A stretch of 64,000 nt of DNA from RGIG9115 sp045644665 (GCA_045644665.1 JAZRHH010000045.1:29291-93290), one strand, 5' to 3'; numbered from the stretch's first letter, positions 33,939 through 42,917 are shown. The notes: generated by a model not told the origin, from the letters alone. Numbers and translations: made by a program.

Positions 33939-33972
33939 AACCGGAAACGAGTAAAATCTTTCCGGTTTTTTT
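33939..33972 (+). terminator. Terminator after ptsH
   Basis: AACCGGAAA / TTTCCGGTT stem with a T tail. Confidence 0.85.
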
Positions 33973-33978
33973 GTACAC

Positions 33979-34011
33979 AAAAAGAGGTCGCATTTACCTG
34001 CGACCTCTTTT
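33979..34011 (-). terminator. Terminator of the hydrogenase operon
   Basis: AAAGAGGTCGCA / TGCGACCTCTTT stem; on the minus strand it follows hydA directly and ends in T. Confidence 0.88.
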
Positions 34012-34015
34012 CTTA

Positions 34016-35755
34016 TTAAAATCTGTTTCTCTTTACATATTTGGTGTGAAGAAGCTCATGACTCTTATGTGAACCCGGCTTTTCAAGGAATTCACTGTAA
34101 AGAAGCTTAATATCAGGATTTTCATGACTCTTTCTGATAGGAGCATTCTTATCCTCACTATAAAGCGCCTTAGCTCTTTCTGCCTTAACGTCCTTGTCCA
34201 TGTATCCCTTTGCAGAAACTATTGGCTGACCGCCGCCTGTTACGCAGCCGCCGGGACATGCCATAATTTCAATAAACTCGTATGACTTTTCGCCTGATCT
34301 GATGCTCTCTAATAGCTTTCTTGCATTTCCAAGACCGTGTGCAACAGCAATTCTTATATCCTTGCCTGCAATGTTAAGAGTAGCTTCCTTAATGCCCTCT
34401 GTCCCACGTACCATCTCATAGTCAATCTTGTCAATTGTCTTGCCTTCAAGAATTTCTGCAACTGTTCTAAGAGCTGCTTCCATAACGCCGCCTGTAGCAC
34501 CAAAGATAACACCTGCACCTGTTGCCTCAACAAATGGCTGGTCAAATGCTTCATCAGGAAGCTTGTCAAACTTAATACCTGATGCCTTAATCATTCTAGC
34601 AAGCTCTCTTGTTGAGATAACAATATCAACATCTCTAAGACCGTTTGCTTCCATTTCTTCTCTTGATGATTCAAACTTCTTAGCAACGCATGGCATTACA
34701 GAAACTACAACCATCTTCTTAGGGTCTATGTTATGCTTTTGGGCATAATATGTTTTCAAGATTGCACCAAACATCTGGTGTGGTGACTTACAGCTTGAAA
34801 GATTGTCAATAAAGTCAGGGAAGTTATGCTCACAGAACTTTATCCAACCCGGGCTGCAAGATGTAATAAGAGGAAGCTTTCCACCATTTTGAATTCTGTC
34901 AAGAAGCTCTGTGCCCTCTTCCATAATTGTAAGGTCAGCACCTGTATCTGTATCAAATACCTTGTCAAAACCAAGACGTCTTAGTGCTGCTGCCATTTTG
35001 CCTGTTACAGGTGTTCCCATTTCAAATCCGAATTCTTCGCCAAGTGCTGCACGAACAGCAGGAGCTGTTTGTACAATAACATACTTGTCTGGGTCTGCAA
35101 TTGCAGCAAATACGTCGTCTGTGCTGTCCTTTTCCTTAAGCGCACCAACAGGGCAGGCTGCAATACATTGTCCGCAGTTTACACAGTTTGACTCTGCAAG
35201 TGATTGATTAAATGCACATGCAATCTGTGTCTTAAATCCTCTCTCTGTTGCATCAATTGCACCAACTGTTTGTACGTTCTTACATACGTTTACACAGCGG
35301 CGGCAAAGTACACATTTGTTGTTATCTCTTACGATTGACGGTGAAAGGTCATCAACCTCTCTTGGAATAATCTCGCCCTCGTATCTTATGTCTGTTACAC
35401 CAAGCTCATCTGCAAGAGTTTGAAGCTCACAGTTTTGATTTCTTATACATGTAAGACATTTTCTGTCGTGGTTTGAAAGTAAAAGCTCAAGAGTTGCCTT
35501 TCTTGCTTTTCTTACCTTTGGAGAGTGTGTAAGAACCTCAAGACCCTCTGCTACAGGATACACACAAGCAGCCTGGAGAGCTCTTGCTCCAACTATTTCA
35601 ACAACGCACATTCTGCATGAGCCTGTTTCTGAATATTCCTTAAGATAGCAAAGTGTAGGAATATCAATACCAACCTCACGAGCAGCTTCTAGTACTGTAA
35701 ACCCTGCAGGAACTGATACTTCCTGACCGTTAATTTTTAAATTTACCATATCCAT
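34016..35755 (-). CDS. hydA: [FeFe]-hydrogenase catalytic subunit HydA (NAD-linked, HydABC type)
   Basis: 579 residues. The N-terminal [2Fe-2S] domain carries CYLKEYSETGSCRMC, then a His-Cys cluster segment (HDRKCLTCIRNQNCELQ), two [4Fe-4S] sites (CVLCRRCVNVC; CVNCGQCIAACP), and the H-cluster domain with L1 TSCSPGW, L2 MPCVAKKFE and L3 MACPGGCVTGGGQP. It makes or consumes H2. Together with HydB and HydC it belongs to the trimeric type that can couple NADH and reduced ferredoxin oxidation to H2 (electron confurcation). Last gene of the operon before the terminator. Confidence 0.95.
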   Translation of the reverse strand: MDMVNLKINGQEVSVPAGFTVLEAAREVGIDIPTLCYLKEYSETGSCRMCVVEIVGARALQAACVYPVAEGLEVLTHSPKVRKARKATLELLLSNHDRKCLTCIRNQNCELQTLADELGVTDIRYEGEIIPREVDDLSPSIVRDNNKCVLCRRCVNVCKNVQTVGAIDATERGFKTQIACAFNQSLAESNCVNCGQCIAACPVGALKEKDSTDDVFAAIADPDKYVIVQTAPAVRAALGEEFGFEMGTPVTGKMAAALRRLGFDKVFDTDTGADLTIMEEGTELLDRIQNGGKLPLITSCSPGWIKFCEHNFPDFIDNLSSCKSPHQMFGAILKTYYAQKHNIDPKKMVVVSVMPCVAKKFESSREEMEANGLRDVDIVISTRELARMIKASGIKFDKLPDEAFDQPFVEATGAGVIFGATGGVMEAALRTVAEILEGKTIDKIDYEMVRGTEGIKEATLNIAGKDIRIAVAHGLGNARKLLESIRSGEKSYEFIEIMACPGGCVTGGGQPIVSAKGYMDKDVKAERAKALYSEDKNAPIRKSHENPDIKLLYSEFLEKPGSHKSHELLHTKYVKRNRF

Positions 35756-35778
35756 TATGCTCTGTTCATCCTTTCAAC

Positions 35779-37572
35779 TTACTTTTTGTAAATAGCTCCA
35801 AACTTACATGAGCTCATACATACGCCGCACTTGATACACTTGTCAGGATCAATAACAAACGGCTCTTTAACCTTACCGGAAATTGCACCAACAGGACACT
35901 GTCTTGCACAAAGACTACAGCCCTTACACTTATCTCTGTCAATAACGTACTTAGCAAGTGCCTTACATACGCCTGCAGGACAAGTCTTATCCTTAACGTG
36001 TGCAATATATTCGTCTCTGAAATACTTAAGTGTTGAAAGAACAGGGTTTGGAGCAGTTTGTCCAAGACCGCAAAGTGAAGATTCCTTAATGTTATAGCAA
36101 AGCTCTTCAAGCTTGTCTATGTCTTCCATAGTTCCCTTACCGTCTGTTATCTTTGTAAGAAGCTCAAGAAGTCTTCTTGTACCGATACGACATGGAGCAC
36201 ACTTACCACATGACTCGTCAACTGTAAATTCAAGGAAGAACTTGGCAATGTCAACCATACAGTTATCCTCGTCCATTACGATAAGACCGCCGGAGCCCAT
36301 CATTGAGCCAATTTGCATAAGTGAGTCATAATCAATCGGAGTATCCATAAGTGATGCCGGAATACATCCGCCGGAAGGTCCGCCTGTTTGTGCAGCCTTA
36401 AACTTCTTACCGTTTGGAATACCACCACCGATTTCCTCGATAATTTCGCGGAGTGTTGTACCCATTGGTACTTCCACAAGACCTGTATTGTTAATCTTAC
36501 CACCAAGAGCAAATACCTTAGTACCCTTACTCTTTTCTGTACCAATAGAATTAAACCACTCGGCACCGTTATTTATAATCTGTGCAATGTTTGCATAAGT
36601 TTCAACGTTATTAAGAAGTGTTGGCTTTGCCCAGAGTCCTGAATTTGCAGGGAATGGAGGACGAGGTCTTGGCTCACCTCTCTTACCTTCGATAGAAGTC
36701 ATAAGAGCAGTTTCTTCACCGCACACGAATGCACCTGCACCAAGACGGAGCTCAAGGTTGAAATTAAAGCCTGTGCCAAAAATGTCTTCGCCCAAAAGTC
36801 CGTATTCCTTTGCCTGTGCAATTGCAATTTCAAGTCTCTTAACTGCAATTGGGTACTCTGCTCTGATGTAGATGTAACCTTCATCTGCACCAACAGCGTA
36901 TGCAGCAATTGCCATTGCTTCAATTATGCTATGTGGGTCGCCCTCAAGTACTGAACGGTCCATGAACGCACCCGGGTCACCCTCGTCCGCGTTACATGCA
37001 ACGTACTTCTTGTCGCCCTTTGCATTGTATGTAAACTTCCACTTAAGACCTGTTGGGAAGCCGCCGCCGCCACGGCCACGAAGACCTGATGCAGTAATCA
37101 CATCAATTACCTCTTCACGTGTCATCTCAGTAAGCGCCTTACCAAGTGCCTTGTAACCGTCTGTAGCAATATACTCGTCTATATTTTCAGGGTCAATAAC
37201 ACCACAGTTTCTAAGTGCTATTCTTTGTTGCTTTTTATAAAAATCAACTTCATTAAGGCTCTTAATTGTGTCTTCTTCAATTGTTTCCTGATATAAAAGT
37301 CTCTTAACTATTCTACCCTTCAGGATATGCTCTTCAACTATTTCCTTAACATCTTCCTTTTCAACTCTGCTGTAGAAAGCACCCTCTGGGTATACAACCA
37401 AAATAGGACCAAGTGCACAAAGACCAAAGCATCCTGTTTTGATTACCTTAATTTCTTTTTCAAGTCCGTTTGCTTTAAGCTGGGCTTCAAGCTCTGCAAT
37501 AATATTCTCACTGCCTGAGGATGTACAGCCTGTACCGCCACAGCATAAAATGTGACCTCTTACCATATCCAT
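35779..37572 (-). CDS. hydB: Hydrogenase NADH-binding subunit HydB (NuoF-like)
   Basis: 597 residues. An N-terminal thioredoxin-like [2Fe-2S] domain (CCGGTGCTSSG; TGCFGLCALGP) precedes the NuoF core with the NADH/FMN-binding GLRGRGGGGFPTGLKW, and a [4Fe-4S] site SCGKCAPCRIGTRRLLE. At the C-terminus are two [4Fe-4S] motifs (CKGCSLCARQCP; CIKCGVCMSSC). This is the flavin subunit that exchanges electrons with NAD(H). It lies 23 bases from hydA. Confidence 0.94.
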   Translation of the reverse strand: MDMVRGHILCCGGTGCTSSGSENIIAELEAQLKANGLEKEIKVIKTGCFGLCALGPILVVYPEGAFYSRVEKEDVKEIVEEHILKGRIVKRLLYQETIEEDTIKSLNEVDFYKKQQRIALRNCGVIDPENIDEYIATDGYKALGKALTEMTREEVIDVITASGLRGRGGGGFPTGLKWKFTYNAKGDKKYVACNADEGDPGAFMDRSVLEGDPHSIIEAMAIAAYAVGADEGYIYIRAEYPIAVKRLEIAIAQAKEYGLLGEDIFGTGFNFNLELRLGAGAFVCGEETALMTSIEGKRGEPRPRPPFPANSGLWAKPTLLNNVETYANIAQIINNGAEWFNSIGTEKSKGTKVFALGGKINNTGLVEVPMGTTLREIIEEIGGGIPNGKKFKAAQTGGPSGGCIPASLMDTPIDYDSLMQIGSMMGSGGLIVMDEDNCMVDIAKFFLEFTVDESCGKCAPCRIGTRRLLELLTKITDGKGTMEDIDKLEELCYNIKESSLCGLGQTAPNPVLSTLKYFRDEYIAHVKDKTCPAGVCKALAKYVIDRDKCKGCSLCARQCPVGAISGKVKEPFVIDPDKCIKCGVCMSSCKFGAIYKK

Positions 37573-37596
37573 TTTATAACCATTCCTTTCCTACAA

Positions 37597-37959
37597 TCAA
37601 GCGTTTCCTATTGTGTAATCAGTCACAATATTTCCGTTAACAATATGCTCTGCAACAACCTGCTTTGCTTTTTCAGGAGTCATTTTAATATATGTAACCT
37701 TTTCCTTGCCGGGAGCATAAACCTCAACGATAGGCTCAAGTCTGCACATACCTACGCAGCCTGTTTGTACAACAGAAACGTCCAAAAGATTTCTCTTTGC
37801 AATTTCCTCAACGAAAGCTGACATAACAGGTCTTGCACCTGCTGCAATTCCGCAGGTTGCCATTCCAACAACTATTCTTGTTCCGTCATTTTCTTTTCTC
37901 ATTTCCACTCCGGCAACAGTTCTTTTTCTGATTGCCTCTAAATCTGCTAGGCTCTTCAT
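37597..37959 (-). CDS. Thioredoxin-like [2Fe-2S] ferredoxin of the hydrogenase operon
   Basis: 120 residues. The cysteine pattern GMATCGIAAGARP and VVQTGCVGMCRLEP is that of thioredoxin-like [2Fe-2S] ferredoxins, the same fold as the N-terminus of HydB. It may pass electrons between HydC, HydB and another partner. Such small subunits recur in clostridial hydrogenase operons of this type. Ribosome site GAAAGGA. Separated by 24 bases from hydB. Confidence 0.85.
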   Translation of the reverse strand: MKSLADLEAIRKRTVAGVEMRKENDGTRIVVGMATCGIAAGARPVMSAFVEEIAKRNLLDVSVVQTGCVGMCRLEPIVEVYAPGKEKVTYIKMTPEKAKQVVAEHIVNGNIVTDYTIGNA

Positions 37960-37966
37960 AAATTTA

Positions 37967-38515
37967 TCAATCCTTTCTATAAAGCTCGCTTTCGCCCTCT
38001 TTTAAGAAGGCTGAAAGCCACCCGCTTACTTCTATGTTATTAAGGGGAACGCCCCCCAAAATTTCCTTCATTTCACGGGTACTTACTTTAAATTCCTTAT
38101 CATTATATTTATGAACGTATTCAAAATCCGGCTCAGGATTTGAAGTTATAAGAGTAAACATGGTATCTGCCATGTTTCCAAGGGGCTGTCTATCAATATG
38201 CGAATGTTTAAACCATGCACAAATTTCAGTTCCCACGCCCACCTTGGATTTTATATCAATTCCGCCGTCTGCATTTTCTGCCGCAAGTTTTAAAAGAGGA
38301 ATACCAAGTCCAACCTTTCTTGTAGTACGTTTCGTAGTAAATGGGTTGATTACATTTTTTAAAAATTCCTCGTCCATGCCACAGCCGTTGTCCTTAATAC
38401 AAAACTTCAGAAAATCCGCTTTCGTATCCTCTGTAATTTCAATTTCTATAAGTCCCGCTCCCGCAACAATTGAATTTTGCGTAATATCCAGAATATGCAG
38501 TGAAATTTCCTTCAA
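37967..38515 (-). CDS. GHKL-type ATP-binding protein in the hydrogenase operon
   Basis: 182 residues, a single GHKL ATPase domain without a phospho-accepting His domain: N box LHILDITQNSIVAGAG, G1 IKDNGCGMDEEF, G2 RKVGLGIPLLKLAAE, and the GVGTEI box. The last 60 residues form an extra C-terminal part of unknown role. It resembles histidine-kinase-like or anti-sigma ATPases and is often found between hydC and the ferredoxin gene in clostridial hydrogenase operons. The start is TTG 38515, with AAAAGGTGA before it. A regulatory role is inferred from family and place only. Confidence 0.8.
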   Translation of the reverse strand: MKEISLHILDITQNSIVAGAGLIEIEITEDTKADFLKFCIKDNGCGMDEEFLKNVINPFTTKRTTRKVGLGIPLLKLAAENADGGIDIKSKVGVGTEICAWFKHSHIDRQPLGNMADTMFTLITSNPEPDFEYVHKYNDKEFKVSTREMKEILGGVPLNNIEVSGWLSAFLKEGESELYRKD

Positions 38516-38530
38516 ATCAAATCACCTTTT

Positions 38531-39022
38531 TTATTGATACTTCTTTAAAATATCCTCTACATCATCAACAACAAGTCGTCCGTAAACATCATCGTTGATT
38601 GTGATAACAGGTGCAAGACCACAAGCACCTATACAACGTGTTGCTTCAATAGAAAACTTACCGTCAGGAGTACATTCGTCAACATCAATTCCGAGTATAC
38701 TCTTAATTTTTTCAAGAATATCACCTGAACCCTTTACGTAGCAGGCTGTACCAAGACAAACACCTATCTTATACTTACCCTTTGGATTAAGTGAAAACTG
38801 AGTGTAGAATGTAACAATACCATAAATCTCTGCAAGTGGAATATCAAGTCCCTCTGCTATCATGGTTTGTACCTCTATTGGGAGATAACCGTAAATTTCC
38901 TGTGCTTTATGTAGTACAGGAATTGCTGCACCGTCCTGTCCTTTGTGGGCGGCAATTACTTCAAGCAGTTCCTTTTCCTGCTCCTTTGTACCATTGAAAG
39001 GTACAGTCTTCTTTTCTTCCAT
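38531..39022 (-). CDS. hydC: Hydrogenase subunit HydC (NuoE-like, 24 kDa)
   Basis: 163 residues. The NuoE/HoxE-type thioredoxin-like [2Fe-2S] domain shows CLGTACYVKGSGDIL and ATRCIGACGLAPVITIN; the N-terminal helical bundle (VLHKAQEIYGYLP) is typical. It relays electrons in the NAD-linked hydrogenase. First gene of the hydC-ATPase-ferredoxin-hydB-hydA operon. Ribosome site AGGAGGT. The promoter lies about 50 bases upstream. Confidence 0.93.
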   Translation of the reverse strand: MEEKKTVPFNGTKEQEKELLEVIAAHKGQDGAAIPVLHKAQEIYGYLPIEVQTMIAEGLDIPLAEIYGIVTFYTQFSLNPKGKYKIGVCLGTACYVKGSGDILEKIKSILGIDVDECTPDGKFSIEATRCIGACGLAPVITINDDVYGRLVVDDVEDILKKYQ

Positions 39023-39072
39023 TTATAAACCTCCTGTATATTAAATTTGTCTAATTTTTAACACTCTTATTT

Positions 39073-39101
39073 ATTATATATTTTTACACTTAAAATTGCA
39101 A
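39073..39101 (-). promoter_or_regulatory. Promoter of the hydCBA operon
   Basis: TTGCAA (39101-39096), 17-base spacer, TATAAT (39078-39073), minus strand. No terminator separates it from the upstream redox-sensor cluster, so readthrough is possible. No clear Rex operator was found. Confidence 0.65.
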
Positions 39102-39156
39102 GTTAAATCTACAAAAACTCTCTTTTGCACAAAAAGTTAACGCCCATTTAGTACAA

Positions 39157-39852
39157 TTATTTTCCCAAAAATTTTAAAACTCCCTCAATACTTCTTTCTT
39201 CAAGCTCCATAAAAAATTCCGGCTCCGAAATATCCTCTAAATAATGGGCATCTGAATTAGAAATTATGTTGTAATTTTTGTACTCATTTTCTTTTATGTA
39301 CCTGTTTTTTGGAGTAATCTCCAAAGTGGGAGCATCCAAATCCTCGGGTAAAAATCCAAGGTTTGACAAAACGCTGTAGGAGTTTTTATCTATATGTGCC
39401 GGCACAGGTACACCGCCGCATTTTTTTACTACCTCAAAAACCTCATAAATACTAAGGCTGGTGGCACATATAAGTAAATTTTCTTCCTCACCTGTAATTT
39501 CGTCATTTTCGTCCATATAATACTGGTTTCCGTAAATTTCTGGCTTGTTTTTTATCTTCGGAAGACTTTTCTTTATAATTTCCTCTGCCTTTTTTGCATC
39601 TTCTAAATTTTTAAAGTATGATACAACATGAATATCCTCCGAGGTTTCAATTTCCATGGCCGGAACAACAATTATTTTACCCTCTGCCACCTTCATCACG
39701 CTTTCTACATTTCCGCAGGTGTTGTGGTCTGTTACAGCAATAATATCAAGACCTTTTATAATTGACATATTTACAATATTATTTGGTGTCATGTCAATAT
39801 CACCGCAAGGAGAAAGACAAGAATGAATGTGCATATCATAAAAAAGCTTCAG
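39157..39852 (-). CDS. PHP-domain phosphoesterase of the redox-sensor cluster, probable CTG start
   Basis: 231 residues when started at CTG 39852 (KLFYDMHIHSCLSPCGD). Metal-binding motifs: HIHSCLSPCGD, VTDHN, PAHIDKNS and ISNSDAHYLED. The PHP family hydrolyses phosphoesters with a trinuclear metal centre; the substrate here is unknown. The ATG at 39834 would cut into the first metal-binding strand, while AAAGGTGGTGA stands 6 bases before the CTG. Often found next to hydrogenase-regulatory DRTGG and HydS-like genes, though the function is not known. Confidence 0.82.
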   Translation of the reverse strand: MKLFYDMHIHSCLSPCGDIDMTPNNIVNMSIIKGLDIIAVTDHNTCGNVESVMKVAEGKIIVVPAMEIETSEDIHVVSYFKNLEDAKKAEEIIKKSLPKIKNKPEIYGNQYYMDENDEITGEEENLLICATSLSIYEVFEVVKKCGGVPVPAHIDKNSYSVLSNLGFLPEDLDAPTLEITPKNRYIKENEYKNYNIISNSDAHYLEDISEPEFFMELEERSIEGVLKFLGK

Positions 39853-39868
39853 GTTGTATCACCACCTT

Positions 39869-40192
39869 TTACTCTATATTTTTAACTCCAATCGCTGCCT
39901 CGTAAGCAGACTTTTCCGTTGTTATTATCAAAATATCCTCTGCCTTTGCCTTTTCAAGTGTATCCGCATCGGGTGCATACCCGTCACAAATTACAATACA
40001 TCCCACATCTGTAAGAGTAGCAACTGCAACAATATTAATATTTGTCTGGACAGTTATCCACACGTTATCTTCTTCTGTGCGGCTCATTGCAAGGCTTAAA
40101 AGGTCACCTATATAACAACCCTCAAGATTTCTCTCACCATTTCCTGATACTATTTTGCCGGAAAGTTCCCTGCATAATTCAAATCCTGTCAT
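39869..40192 (-). CDS. DRTGG-domain protein 2
   Basis: 107 residues of the DRTGG fold. GCYIGDLLSLAMSRTEEDNV and TVQTNINIVAVATLTDVGCI follow the domain core, and IICDGY.PDADTLEKAKAED the second half. DRTGG domains occur beside CBS and HPr-kinase-like proteins and probably bind a small ligand. This copy starts where the HydS-like gene ends, and its stop overlaps the ribosome site of the PHP gene. With the copy at 41957 it brackets the hydrogenase-like sensor. Confidence 0.82.
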   Translation of the reverse strand: MTGFELCRELSGKIVSGNGERNLEGCYIGDLLSLAMSRTEEDNVWITVQTNINIVAVATLTDVGCIVICDGYAPDADTLEKAKAEDILIITTEKSAYEAAIGVKNIE

Positions 40193-40194
40193 TA

Positions 40195-41502
40195 TCAGTC
40201 ACCCCACTCCTGTTTCTTCTTCATTTCGTAACTGCCGTCAAGCTCCAGCATTTCTTTTGCAAGTTCGTTTATTTTTGCCTTAAGGTTAAATATACAGTCG
40301 TTTTCCGAAGCATATCCCCTTACTATATCCTCCGCCAGATCTTTGCAGCCCGGGGAGCCGCATGATCCGCAATCAAGCTTTGGAAGAGTTTCATAAATTT
40401 CTTCTATTTTTACTGCCTTTGCCATAGCCTTTGAAATGTCTTCATCAAGGTTCATGACAGGCTTGTAAACAGGGGTTTTGTCACTGTAAACAATATCATC
40501 TTTTTTAATATTTTTAATTTCTTCCATTTCCTTGCAAATTCTCTCAAGTCTTGCTTTTGCAACAAATGGATTTTCCACATTAAGAGGACCGCCAACACAT
40601 CCGCCTGTACATGAAAGTGCCTCTACGTACTCAATATCCCTAAGTTTGTCGTCCTCTATTGCTTCCAAAACCTCTACTACATTATGTATTCCGTCTACAC
40701 AAACATATTTTTCCGAGCCGGAAGCACCTGCTTCTCCTCCGGACAATGCCCACATTATTCCTTTTTTCCCGCTCTTGCTTAAATCTTCTATTTCATCATC
40801 AGATATCTTTTTAATTACCTGGGACATTTTGCTGTATAAATCATGCACGGAAATAACTCCGTCAACAGCAGATTTGTTTATGTTTACGGGATTTTTTATA
40901 GCCGTTGCCTTTGCCGCACAAGGTGATATAAAAAATACACCTATGTCTTTTATATCATATCCTGTTTTTTCAGCCGCTTCCTTTTTTGCAAGGTTTGCCG
41001 ATACCTCCATTGGTGAGCGAAGTGGCACAATATTTTCTATAAGGTTTGGAAAACGAAGAAGTATAAGTCTTACAACTGCCGGACATGCAGATGATATAAG
41101 AGGTTTTATATTTCCCTCTCTTTTTAATATTTCTTTTGTTTTTTCTGTTACAATTTCTGCTCCTCTTGCTACCTCATAGCAATCATCAAATCCAACTTTT
41201 TTTATGGCTGTTAATATTACATTTATATTTTCTTCTATAAAAAACTGTGAAAAAAAAGCAGGAGCAACAAGAGCAATTTTGTACTTATAATTTGAAAGCT
41301 CACCAAAACCGTCCGTTACCGCTTTTTTTGCATGGTACGGACATACTCTTATACACTCTCCGCAGTCTATACATCTTTCTTTTAAAATTTTTGCTTTTCC
41401 GTTTTGTATTCTAATTGCCTTTGTGGGACAATGCTTAAGACAGTTTGTACATCCCTTACAGGAATCTCTGTCAAGAGTTACCGAATGCCAATACTTATCC
41501 AT
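40195..41502 (-). CDS. HydS-like [FeFe]-hydrogenase homologue (putative redox sensor)
   Basis: 435 residues. Two N-terminal [4Fe-4S] sites (CKGCTNCLKHCP; CIDCGECIRVCP), then an H-cluster-type domain with altered motifs: SSACPAVVRL in place of TSC[CS]PGW, FISPCAAKATA in place of MPCxxKxxE, and LSCTGGCVGGPL in place of CPGGCxxGGG. A C-terminal Fe-S (Fes) domain has LDCGSCGSPGCKDLAED. The H-cluster cysteines are kept but the proton-transfer residues are not, as in the HydS/sensory class. It probably senses H2 or ferredoxin redox state rather than catalysing fast turnover. Its neighbours are the ATPase and DRTGG genes. Confidence 0.85.
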   Translation of the reverse strand: MDKYWHSVTLDRDSCKGCTNCLKHCPTKAIRIQNGKAKILKERCIDCGECIRVCPYHAKKAVTDGFGELSNYKYKIALVAPAFFSQFFIEENINVILTAIKKVGFDDCYEVARGAEIVTEKTKEILKREGNIKPLISSACPAVVRLILLRFPNLIENIVPLRSPMEVSANLAKKEAAEKTGYDIKDIGVFFISPCAAKATAIKNPVNINKSAVDGVISVHDLYSKMSQVIKKISDDEIEDLSKSGKKGIMWALSGGEAGASGSEKYVCVDGIHNVVEVLEAIEDDKLRDIEYVEALSCTGGCVGGPLNVENPFVAKARLERICKEMEEIKNIKKDDIVYSDKTPVYKPVMNLDEDISKAMAKAVKIEEIYETLPKLDCGSCGSPGCKDLAEDIVRGYASENDCIFNLKAKINELAKEMLELDGSYEMKKKQEWGD

Positions 41503-41519
41503 ATAAAACGCACCAGCCT

Positions 41520-41942
41520 TTATTTAACATTTACTATAATTTCCAGTGTAGTGCCTTTCCCCACCGTTGTGGTTATGTTTAGTTCATCAGAATATTTTTT
41601 TATGTTTGGGAGTCCCATACCTGCTCCAAACCCAAGCTCTCTCACGCTGTGGTCAGCAGTTGAAAATCCCTCTTTCATAGCCTTTTCAATGTCCGGTATT
41701 CCGGGCCCGTTGTCGCAAAGTCTTACAACAATTTTTTCAGGGGATATTTCTCCCTCTATGTAACCGCCGTTTGCGTGAATTACCATATTAATTTCCGCTT
41801 CGTACATTGCAATTGCAACTTTTCTTATAACCTCAGGATTAAATCCAAGAGTTTTCAGGGTCTTTTTTACCTTACTTGAATTTTCACCTGCCACAGAAAA
41901 ATCCCCGCACTTAACATCGTACCTGAATTTTATATTTTCCAT
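41520..41942 (-). CDS. RsbW/SpoIIAB-like ATP-binding protein of the redox-sensor cluster
   Basis: 140 residues, a single GHKL domain: N box IAMYEAEINMVIHANGG, G1 LCDNGPGIPDIEKAM, G2 LGFGAGMGLPNIKKYSDE. It resembles serine kinase anti-sigma factors. No anti-sigma antagonist or sigma factor gene is adjacent, so its partner may be the HydS-like protein or a DRTGG protein. Ribosome site GGAGG. Co-transcribed with its neighbours at gaps of 14-17 bases. Confidence 0.8.
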   Translation of the reverse strand: MENIKFRYDVKCGDFSVAGENSSKVKKTLKTLGFNPEVIRKVAIAMYEAEINMVIHANGGYIEGEISPEKIVVRLCDNGPGIPDIEKAMKEGFSTADHSVRELGFGAGMGLPNIKKYSDELNITTTVGKGTTLEIIVNVK

Positions 41943-41956
41943 ATACGGGCCTCCAG

Positions 41957-42298
41957 TTAATTATTTCCAAGACCTGCACTATAAAGCTTTCCTGATGCAA
42001 TATATAATGGATAATCTGTTGCCATAACAACAATATCCTTCATTTTTGCCATTCCAACCATTGCATCATCAGGCTTTTTACCTCTTACAAAAACAATTGT
42101 TTCAATATCCATCATTTCCGCTGTTCTGATAACTTGTGGATTTATAAGACCTGTAAGAAGTATAACATTACTTTTAACAAACGCAAGCACGTCACTCATA
42201 AGATCGCATCCAAATGCGGAATCTGCTTCCTTATCCAAAAATTCTTCGCCTGTTAAAACCTCTGCCTTTAGTATTTCTTTTACTTCGGAAAGCTTCAT
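41957..42298 (-). CDS. DRTGG-domain protein 1
   Basis: 113 residues, starting MKLSEVKEILKAEVLTGEEF, a DRTGG domain like the one at 39869 (SDVLAFVKSNVILLTGLINP; IVFVRGKKPDDAMVGMAKMK). The ATG at 42298 with AAAGGAAAA before it is preferred over an upstream ATG inside the MBL gene. It is the first of the sensor cluster after the MBL hydrolase. Confidence 0.82.
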   Translation of the reverse strand: MKLSEVKEILKAEVLTGEEFLDKEADSAFGCDLMSDVLAFVKSNVILLTGLINPQVIRTAEMMDIETIVFVRGKKPDDAMVGMAKMKDIVVMATDYPLYIASGKLYSAGLGNN

Positions 42299-42317
42299 TT
42301 TAAATTTTCCTTTCTTA

Positions 42318-42917
42318 TCATACATACATATTATATTTTTTCTCATATTCTACAGATGTACTTTTTCCATGTCCGGGATATATATTAATATTTTCAGGAA
42401 GAGTATATATTTTTTCTCTTATAGAACTTACAAGTGTATCACCGTCACCTGTTGGAAGATCCCATCTTCCTACATTCTGATAAAATATTGTATCACCTGA
42501 AAATAAATTTTCACCTGCCAGGAAAACAGTACTGCAGGAAGTATGTCCCGGAGTTTTTATAATTTTTATTTTATTTCCGTAAAAATCAAAATCTTCATCC
42601 AGTATTATATCTGCATCAACTATGAGCTTTTTTCCAAGTCCCATCAAGGTCAGACTAACATTTGGATTTTTAACATTCTCTTCACATTCTTTTGTACAGC
42701 ATACCTTTGCATTATACTTTTCTTTTAATTCATTTGCACATGTTATGTGATCATAATGACAGTGTGTAAGAAAAATATACTCAATATCAATACCCTCTGC
42801 AAATTTTTCTGTCTTTTCAAAGCTGCTTCCCGGGTCAATTACTATTGCCTTATTATTTTCAATAAGAAAATATGTGTTTTCGTCTGAATATAAATCATTT
42901 AAAATTTTAATTTCCAT
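42318..42917 (-). CDS. MBL-fold metallo-hydrolase (glyoxalase II-like)
   Basis: 199 residues. The metal-binding signature THCHYDHITCANEL is at about residues 52-65, and further ligands lie in TPGHTSCSTVFLAGENLFSGD and IYPGHGKST. It belongs to the glyoxalase II/hydroxyacylglutathione hydrolase-like branch; the substrate is unknown. It starts one base after dnaN ends, so it is certainly co-transcribed with dnaN, in the place where recF or yaaA usually sits. Confidence 0.88.
   Translation of the reverse strand: MEIKILNDLYSDENTYFLIENNKAIVIDPGSSFEKTEKFAEGIDIEYIFLTHCHYDHITCANELKEKYNAKVCCTKECEENVKNPNVSLTLMGLGKKLIVDADIILDEDFDFYGNKIKIIKTPGHTSCSTVFLAGENLFSGDTIFYQNVGRWDLPTGDGDTLVSSIREKIYTLPENINIYPGHGKSTSVEYEKKYNMYV

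Noticed and set aside
39090..39150. Rex operator upstream of hydC
   Set aside because: GTTAAC is seen but not the full inverted repeat; only a promoter is called.
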